From assembly GCA_030613225.1 (NCBI GenBank), contig JAUWMJ010000032.1, positions 1 through 12,520 on the forward strand: a DNA stretch of 12,520 bases, given 5' to 3'. The notes beneath the pieces are model-generated. The model was not told where the DNA came from, did no database searches, and was given only the letters and a program-made list of their open reading frames with translations. The DNA is from Desulfobacterales bacterium (GTDB lineage: Bacteria > Desulfobacterota > Desulfobacteria > Desulfobacterales > JAUWMJ01). The position numbers and the translations under genes are program-made. Position 1 is the first letter of the stretch, and each line of letters starts with the position of its first letter. Below are positions 8,101-12,520 of the stretch, piece after piece.

Positions 8101-10126
8101 TAACATGTTGATCAGGGCCTGCAACAGCCACTGGTGGATGGTTAATAATTACAAGGGCAGTATCCTGACTGGTATCAGTGCTGGACCCTGAATCGTCCCT
8201 TACGGTTAATCCTATAATGTATTTCCCCGGATCTGAATAGCTGTGCTTTACGGTTTTTGTCCTTCCGCCTGTTTTTTGCTTTGTGCCGTCGCCAAAATCC
8301 CATAAAAATTCGATAAGCTTGCCGTCTTTATCCTTCGACCTGGAAGCATTAAAAATAATCGTTTCCCCGGCAGAAGCTATATGGTCTTTACCCGCGCGGG
8401 CAATCGGCGGATCGTTGACAAAAACCTTTAAGGTGTCCGTAGCTGTTTTATTTTTAGCATTAGAATCATCGATAACCGCAAGTCTCACCCTGTAAATGCC
8501 TGGTTTTTGAAAAGCATGGGTTATATTGATACCGCTGTTTTTTGTCCCATCGCCCAAATTCCATTCATATGAAATTATTTTACCATCTATGTCCCTGCTG
8601 TCCGCGCCGCTGAAGCTGATCGGTTCATTCACCGAGGCAATCAGATCCTTACCGATATTGACTATCGGAGAAGAGTTGACAAAAACCTTGCACTGGTCTG
8701 TGGCAAAGTTACACAAACTGCCGGAGTTATCTTCCACACGCAACTTGACTGTGTACAAGCCAGGTTTGCTGAAGACATGCCTGACTTTTCTGCCTCTGGC
8801 TTTACGCCCGTCTCCTAAATCCCAGTAGTGGCGTACCACCTTCCCGTCAGGATCGGTCGATTTAGAAGCATCAAAGTAAAGTTTCTCGCCCGGAGCCGCA
8901 AGCAGATCGGGTCCGGCATTAGCAGTCGGAGGATGATTCACCTTGACGGTAAATCGCTTAATCGCACTGTTGTTAATAAGTCCTGAATCATTTTCGATAA
9001 TCACGCTCGCTTTGTAACGACCCGGTGATTCATATCTGTGAGTGACAGGTACGCCCTTTTCGCTGGTTCCATCACCAAAATTCCAGGTAAATTTTAACGC
9101 ATCTCCCTCCGGGTCAACCGTGCGAAGCCCGTTAAAAAGAAACGTATTACAATCATCGAGCTGTTCAAGATCAATTTTAGGTCTGGGACGGGCATTCGGT
9201 TCATGGAGATATATGGAAACCAGCATTGGCAGCAGGTTGCCCTGTTTATCGGTAACATAAAATGTCCCGTCGTTGGGCATTTCCCGTCCTCCTTCAAACC
9301 TAAGAGCGCACATTCGACCTACTTCAATTTCTTTGAGTAGAACACCTCCTTTCCTCCATTCATTCTGACCGGAAGAGCTAACTTTAAGATTGGAACGAAA
9401 AGCTGTGTCCACACCAATTTTTGCACCTGAAAGATCAAAGTTGTGTACTACGATCTCGCGCACATCTTCAGGAACAAAAAACCGCATTTCCGAAAATACG
9501 CCTGGTCGTGGCAGGCGAATAGTCGGCGCAAAAGTAAAAATCTCAACTTCATCAGGTGCTGTGTTGCTGTGCTCTTCGCTCGATACCGTAATAAGAAAAG
9601 CATTGCCGTCATCACCTTCTTTTCCTTCAATTACAACTTTAAAATATCGAAACTGACCGACTTTTTCACCGTCTTCGGGTTTAATTCGAGCAAAAGTATA
9701 CCACTTATTGTCGAAAAGAGGGTTTTCTCCAAACTCTTCATTTGCAAGAAGAGTACCTGCATACAAATCCGATTTGGCAGGCGTCGGTTTTTGTATTCCG
9801 GGAGATGAATATGCGCCTTTTCCTCCGAATAGCTTAAAACCGGTTCGAGTATTGAATTTCCCGTGATATCTGGCGTCCACTTCACCCCCGCAGTCGGCGT
9901 CGAAAATGCGAACATATACAGGCTCGCGCATCTGATCAGGCATCCGTATGAAAATAACCTGGAAAAAGTCATCATCCCCTTCAACCGTACCTGCATCAAT
10001 GCCATAAGTAATCAGATATGCGGGTTCAGCTCCAAAGGCCTGTGATGAAACAATCCATAAGAAGACGGCGAATATCAATGCTATTTTCAAACAGCGCCCG
10101 GAAATATTAAAATATTTTTGGTTCAT
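5183..10126 (-). CDS. Secreted giant protein with 15 tandem PKD domains
   Basis: A protein of about 1647 residues. I place the start at the ATG at 10126, not an upstream in-frame ATG at 10168, for two reasons: GGAAGG (10140-10135) lies 8 nt before it, and a clean signal peptide begins there (basic n-region, IALIFAVFLWIVSS core, probable cleavage after AFGA, residue 33). Residues 34-311 are a beta-rich region I do not recognise. From 312 to the end run 15 PKD repeats of 86-97 residues, each with variants of FDGSxSxDPDG, WDFGDG, HxYxxPGxYxVxLTVxDxS and a closing VN. PKD domains are Ig-like spacers and adhesion modules in surface proteins. No catalytic domain, membrane anchor or sorting signal is visible; the C-terminus is KVKQRK. 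The protein is probably outer-membrane-associated or extracellular. The hydrolase gene follows by 28 nt. The exact role is unknown. Confidence 0.9.
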   Translation of the reverse strand: MNQKYFNISGRCLKIALIFAVFLWIVSSQAFGAEPAYLITYGIDAGTVEGDDDFFQVIFIRMPDQMREPVYVRIFDADCGGEVDARYHGKFNTRTGFKLFGGKGAYSSPGIQKPTPAKSDLYAGTLLANEEFGENPLFDNKWYTFARIKPEDGEKVGQFRYFKVVIEGKEGDDGNAFLITVSSEEHSNTAPDEVEIFTFAPTIRLPRPGVFSEMRFFVPEDVREIVVHNFDLSGAKIGVDTAFRSNLKVSSSGQNEWRKGGVLLKEIEVGRMCALRFEGGREMPNDGTFYVTDKQGNLLPMLVSIYLHEPNARPRPKIDLEQLDDCNTFLFNGLRTVDPEGDALKFTWNFGDGTSEKGVPVTHRYESPGRYKASVIIENDSGLINNSAIKRFTVKVNHPPTANAGPDLLAAPGEKLYFDASKSTDPDGKVVRHYWDLGDGRKARGRKVRHVFSKPGLYTVKLRVEDNSGSLCNFATDQCKVFVNSSPIVNIGKDLIASVNEPISFSGADSRDIDGKIISYEWNLGDGTKNSGINITHAFQKPGIYRVRLAVIDDSNAKNKTATDTLKVFVNDPPIARAGKDHIASAGETIIFNASRSKDKDGKLIEFLWDFGDGTKQKTGGRTKTVKHSYSDPGKYIIGLTVRDDSGSSTDTSQDTALVIINHPPVAVAGPDQHVKTREVKFDASDSYDPDGEVIKYLWNFGDGKTGKGVSALHTFRNPGEYTVRLTVLDDSKTSTSRTYDEMTVTVNHLPIADAGRDRVGMPGQVYVFDGNASVDPDGKIIKYVWDFGDGAIQNGTKVSHSYSNPGKYNVLLTVYDNFEKEGDVGFDEAVVVINRSPVAVAGGDLLIAPGEKVLFDGSRSYDTDGKIVFYQWDFSGDFSDKKAAGKLTKAFQSARVRRSFAASGAYSATLTVVDNCRVENSTSQEKISIRVNHRPRANAGKNIHTSERTVMLDGLASSDADGDPLTYIWNYGDGTPRKKGARVFHTFAKGGNYPVILTVDDGTGLSNARSTSSISVKINDAPVANAGGNRKACAGKVVLFDGSSSVDPEGGLMKYHWDFGGGSTAEGVNPTKIYDKGGVYLVTLTVTDDSGLKEGSTGRNQIVVTVVESPVSDAGLDQIACAGIPIRFDGTKSKDVDGLVNSFLWDFGDGAVGGGPTPTHVYDRAGTYKVRLTITGDRTGDCNNTDDDEMIVVIHEAPVAKFTCPASAQMGKPVVFDANQSTVRSGNILQWNWDFGDETYVEGEKIEHTYAESGYYVVKLTVSADSQNDCNKTSKQKTININAPPVAKATSDGLKRPEKNDCLVGVNQIITFNGSSSRDPDGVIASYNWDFGDGCEDSGVLARHQYKKGGRYKVVLRVTDNTKLANNSSTDTLVIFVNETPLPVIKTKKILCAGEEVLLNTSGSYDPDGEIEGYTWRFGDMSPPQEGKEVRHTYRLPGNYTVTLEVDDGNSVSNSLAQTSAIITVNEPPVANAGLDRIVSPGEKVLFDGSASKDRDGYIKSYKWDFDDGNIAKGAKITHCYKNPGKYRVRLVSIDNSETDCNISEDVVNIRVNAPPVAVIKDRLEKVSYGVYDVIVFDATGSYDLDDDPLTFSWNFGDGQSAQGPKVTHRFKKPGKYTVKLRVDDGMRLKSSIGHSKATVRVKQRK
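5192..9193 (-). repeat. Tandem array of 15 diverged PKD-domain coding units
   Basis: Fifteen in-frame units of about 260-290 bp cover residues 312-1644 of the PKD protein. Most units begin with a (H/D/E/A)xPxAxAG-type linker after a closing VN. The units are diverged in protein sequence, with no identical DNA blocks noticed, so the array looks old and stable. Unit 7 carries an insert of about ten residues after its WDFSGD motif, and unit 11 has lost the usual DPDG turn. Confidence 0.88.
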
Positions 10127-10384
10127 TTGATAGACCTTCCAATATTGGTTAACACCTAACCCGACCAAGCCGGAACCTGATTGACTATTGATTATTGAAG
10201 ATTGAATATTTGTGGATGTCGCTTCGCTCTGTCATTTTTATGATCTTTTTTTAAAATTGATCAGCCGGAGGCGGACCTTAAATAGTCAATCTTCAATCGA
10301 CAATATTCAATCATTTGGAGACGGTGAAAATATTTCAATCCAATTTTTTTTGACACCAAATGCAAAAAAATAACTTTTAAGGCA
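10127..10384. other. Intergenic region between the FecR-like and PKD genes
   Basis: 258 bp holding the PKD gene's ribosome site (GGAAGG, 10140-10135), a short dyad GGTTA/TAACC (10147-10161) and the inverted-repeat element at 10178-10313. I see no convincing sigma-70 promoter and no hairpin followed by a T-run, so it is unclear whether the FecR-like gene and the PKD gene share a transcript. Confidence 0.6.
10178..10313. repeat. 136-bp inverted-repeat element upstream of the PKD gene
   Basis: Two 33-nt arms (10178-10210 and 10281-10313) are reverse complements at 28 of 33 positions and are made of ATTGAAGATTGA-type AT-rich motifs. The 70-nt centre includes TGTGGATGTCGCTTCGCTCT (10211-10230), closely matching 3575-3593 in the other element, and a TGATC/GATCA dyad. 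The transcript could fold into a long imperfect hairpin. The structure is directly visible; calling it a mobile or REP-like element is inference. Confidence 0.7.
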
Positions 10385-12520
10385 CTAAAACCTGTATTCC
10401 TTTATGTTGCCAAGGTAATCCGACAGTGTTACGCTTTTTAATTTTATTATATGCCCGCCACCTTCCGGGATACTGAATGATCCAATATATCTTCCCTTTG
10501 AACCTGAAAAAATCAAGTGGCCGGTATGGCTTTGTTTCCCGATTTGTACTGTAAATAGCGCTGTCTTTATGAGTCCGGTTGAATCCTTGGCTTTTACAAT
10601 TACACTTGCCCGGTTTTTATCTTCACCTTTGCCCAGGGAAATTTCATATTTTAACAATCTGGGTGGATCAGGATCAAATAGAACCTCTTTTTCAATTCTG
10701 GCTACGTTGCCAACCAAATCGCCGGCCACAAAAGAAAGTCTGTTTGCGCCCGGTTTCAGATCAATCGTCATGCTGAATTGGCCATCCTGCAATGAAACAG
10801 GGCTTTTATTCAAATTGAATCTTTCCGCATCTTCGACCTTTCCCTTAATTGACAATCTCTTATCCCTGGTAGCGGAAGGGATTTTTTCGTCAAAATGTAT
10901 GATCGGAGCTTTATCATCGATTTCAATGTTAATGCTTGCATGCCTTTCTACGCCCGAAGGTGAGGCTATTTTAACGTTGAACATCTGGCGACGGCCGGTC
11001 AAATTGAGATTTACCTGAAACCGGCCATTACTATCCGCAGTGGCCCTTGCCGGGACAGCGGTCCCAGGCGAAGTAACTGTAATGGAGCAATCCGGATTTG
11101 TTTTTCCGGCCAGGGAAATTGAGCGTTGTGATACAATAAAATGGCCGGGCATTACCTGGTGCAAAGCCTGACCATAAAATCCATCAAAAGTTAAATCTAT
11201 TTTATGATCCGGCAGAAAGGTTACACTTCGTTTAAGCTTAGTGATATTCCCCGCACGATCAGTTGCTTTAACAATGATGCTGTTGACTCCTTCATACAAT
11301 TTCTGCCTGAGTCGAAACTTTCCGTTTGCTGCGATTTCAACCGGCTGATCCTGTATAGTAAGCAAGATATCATTTTCAGTCATTCCCAGTATTTCTACCA
11401 TGTTGTTTGAAAGAAGCAGGCCCTCATCCGGAGATTGAATTACAAGAAACGGAGGTTTATCGTCATACATTATGTGAATGAACCTTGCCTCGGACGGCTG
11501 ACCTCTCAATTTGTCTGAGGAAACGGCTGTAACACGCCAGTAAAACAGATTGCGCAAAGACCCGTCAGGAAGATTTTGGGGAAACATGGCCGTTGCGACT
11601 TGAATTTCTTTGCTGTAGCTGATTGATGAAAATGAAAGACTATGGGATATTTCAAGCAGATAATGATGGGCTCCACTTACTGCTTCCCAGGCTAAAGGTA
11701 TGTTGACATTAAATTCTTCAACACCATTTTCAGGCTTGAGCAGGCTGGGGCTGGCGAGAAGTTCCCGTGGAGATGTCGGTTTTTTATTATGAAGAACAAC
11801 AGAGCCCTGGTTTTTTTTCAGTACAACCTTGCTTCCCGCAGATGAAATTTCCAGCTTGCCATCATAGTTGGCAAAGCGGGTTCCATGCCTGTCGCGGCCA
11901 ACCCAGAAATATTTGGAATCTACTTTTGTTTCAACTCCAGGTATATCCAGCTGAAACCGCTCATTTTTTTGGCCGGCGACAAGCAGAGCAAAAACATCTC
12001 CCTTAATCAGGCTGACTTTTGCTTCCCCTGTATCTTCCAGCAGGTTTGCCCGCATTTTTCGAATCAACGCCTGGGAATTTTCGTTAAGCCGCAGCCTGCT
12101 GTCGTTTCTGAAAAGAATATCGCAAGAGGATTCAGACAATGTCCGTATTCTTTCACCCTCGTGCAGGATATCGTAACGGAAAACATCTTTCCACAGGTTG
12201 TCTGACGGTTTCCGGCTGTGAACATAGCCCTTGCGGTCGTGCACAACGGCCTGTGCAGGAACGTCTTGATTCGAAATACAAATTTTCAGCGCTTTTTTAC
12301 CCTTGGTCGCTGCTGAACCTGCAAGATTAATGCACTCACGCAATTCACCTGATTTCTGCTTTAAAAGAGCGGTATCTCTTAGTTGTATCGCTTTGGCAAT
12401 GATCTTTGGCGCAAAGATCTTTGCACCTGCCATGGTTGCCTTTTGTATTATCTTTCCCGAGTCTTCCAACTCACGTTTTGCCTGAAAAACCTCCCCTGCA
12501 GGAATGCGAAGCAGCATGCC
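10385..12520 (-). CDS. FecR-domain envelope protein with DUF4398-like helix and Ig-like domains (5' end cut by window edge)
   Basis: 711 codons are visible and the frame is still open at the right edge. The ATG at 12517 begins MLLRIPAGEVFQ, which is not a signal peptide, so the true start and an export or lipoprotein signal probably lie outside. Counting from that ATG: 11-80 is a DUF4398-like helical hairpin (AGAKIFAPKIIAKAIQLRD); 95-245 is a FecR domain (RTLSESSCDILFRNDSRLRL, then SLIKGDVFALLV); 268-350 resembles fibronectin type III (LAWEAVSGAHHYLLEIS, FYWRVTAV). Three Ig-like modules follow at about 354-434, 455-533 and 536-615 (GVNSIIVKATDRAGN, GANRLSFVAGDLVGN), then a final beta region. 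No FecI sigma or TonB receptor is in the window. This is probably a periplasmic or surface structural protein, not a classical iron-signalling FecR. Confidence 0.85.
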   Translation of the reverse strand, partial: GMLLRIPAGEVFQAKRELEDSGKIIQKATMAGAKIFAPKIIAKAIQLRDTALLKQKSGELRECINLAGSAATKGKKALKICISNQDVPAQAVVHDRKGYVHSRKPSDNLWKDVFRYDILHEGERIRTLSESSCDILFRNDSRLRLNENSQALIRKMRANLLEDTGEAKVSLIKGDVFALLVAGQKNERFQLDIPGVETKVDSKYFWVGRDRHGTRFANYDGKLEISSAGSKVVLKKNQGSVVLHNKKPTSPRELLASPSLLKPENGVEEFNVNIPLAWEAVSGAHHYLLEISHSLSFSSISYSKEIQVATAMFPQNLPDGSLRNLFYWRVTAVSSDKLRGQPSEARFIHIMYDDKPPFLVIQSPDEGLLLSNNMVEILGMTENDILLTIQDQPVEIAANGKFRLRQKLYEGVNSIIVKATDRAGNITKLKRSVTFLPDHKIDLTFDGFYGQALHQVMPGHFIVSQRSISLAGKTNPDCSITVTSPGTAVPARATADSNGRFQVNLNLTGRRQMFNVKIASPSGVERHASINIEIDDKAPIIHFDEKIPSATRDKRLSIKGKVEDAERFNLNKSPVSLQDGQFSMTIDLKPGANRLSFVAGDLVGNVARIEKEVLFDPDPPRLLKYEISLGKGEDKNRASVIVKAKDSTGLIKTALFTVQIGKQSHTGHLIFSGSKGRYIGSFSIPEGGGHIIKLKSVTLSDYLGNIKEYRF

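Noticed and set aside
5192..9193. Regular spacing of similar motifs suggesting a CRISPR-like or tandem DNA repeat
   Set aside because: The period is about 260-290 bp, the units are diverged in DNA and the similarity follows protein motifs in one frame. These are PKD coding repeats.
9443..9808. Plus-strand open frame of 121 codons
   Set aside because: It is fully antisense to the PKD gene's signal-proximal region, has no recognisable domain or ribosome site, and the minus-strand frame is clearly the real gene.
10126..10168. Upstream ATG at 10168 as the PKD gene start
   Set aside because: It would put 14 extra residues before an otherwise normal signal peptide and span the strong GGAAGG site at 10140-10135, which is correctly spaced for the ATG at 10126.
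10569..11018. Plus-strand open frame of 149 codons
   Set aside because: It lies antisense to the Ig-like region of the FecR-like gene and has no domain-like pattern; a shadow of the real coding strand.

Overview
All six recognisable protein genes lie on the minus strand, so the window reads right to left. The gene set suggests a Gram-negative anaerobe of the Desulfobacterota, such as a Desulfobacterales relative. It includes a Proteobacteria-type glnD, a textbook sigma-54 promoter, a FecR-type envelope protein with a DUF4398-like helical segment, a giant secreted PKD protein and palindrome-rich intergenic elements. The taxonomic assignment is inference; no rRNA or other marker is present.

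Layout, in transcription order: (1) a FecR-domain protein, cut by the right edge (12520-10385). (2) A 258-bp gap with a 136-bp inverted-repeat element. (3) A secreted protein of about 1647 residues with 15 tandem PKD domains (10126-5183). (4) An RNase Z/PhnP-like metallo-beta-lactamase-fold hydrolase, 28 nt downstream (5154-4216). (5) A STAS anti-anti-sigma protein, 33 nt further on (4182-3835). (6) A 406-bp gap mostly filled by a 256-bp composite palindromic element. (7) An RsbW/SpoIIAB-like serine kinase (3428-3015). (8) A 415-bp gap with a possible decayed coding remnant, two matching operator-like palindromes and a consensus sigma-54 promoter. (9) glnD, the PII uridylyltransferase, 866 residues of which are visible before the left edge.

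How the genes may work together: the PKD, hydrolase and STAS genes look like one transcription unit, with the kinase gene just beyond a repeat insertion. STAS plus kinase form the core of a partner-switching module. No sigma factor or PP2C phosphatase is in the window, so the output is unknown. The FecR and PKD proteins look like envelope or exported partners, possibly structural or adhesive. glnD is separate and appears to be nitrogen-regulated through sigma-54.

The most notable points are the sigma-54 promoter with paired upstream palindromes in front of glnD, two intergenic palindromic elements that share a core of about 20 nt, and the 15-PKD protein with an unassigned N-terminal region, placed in line with signalling genes.
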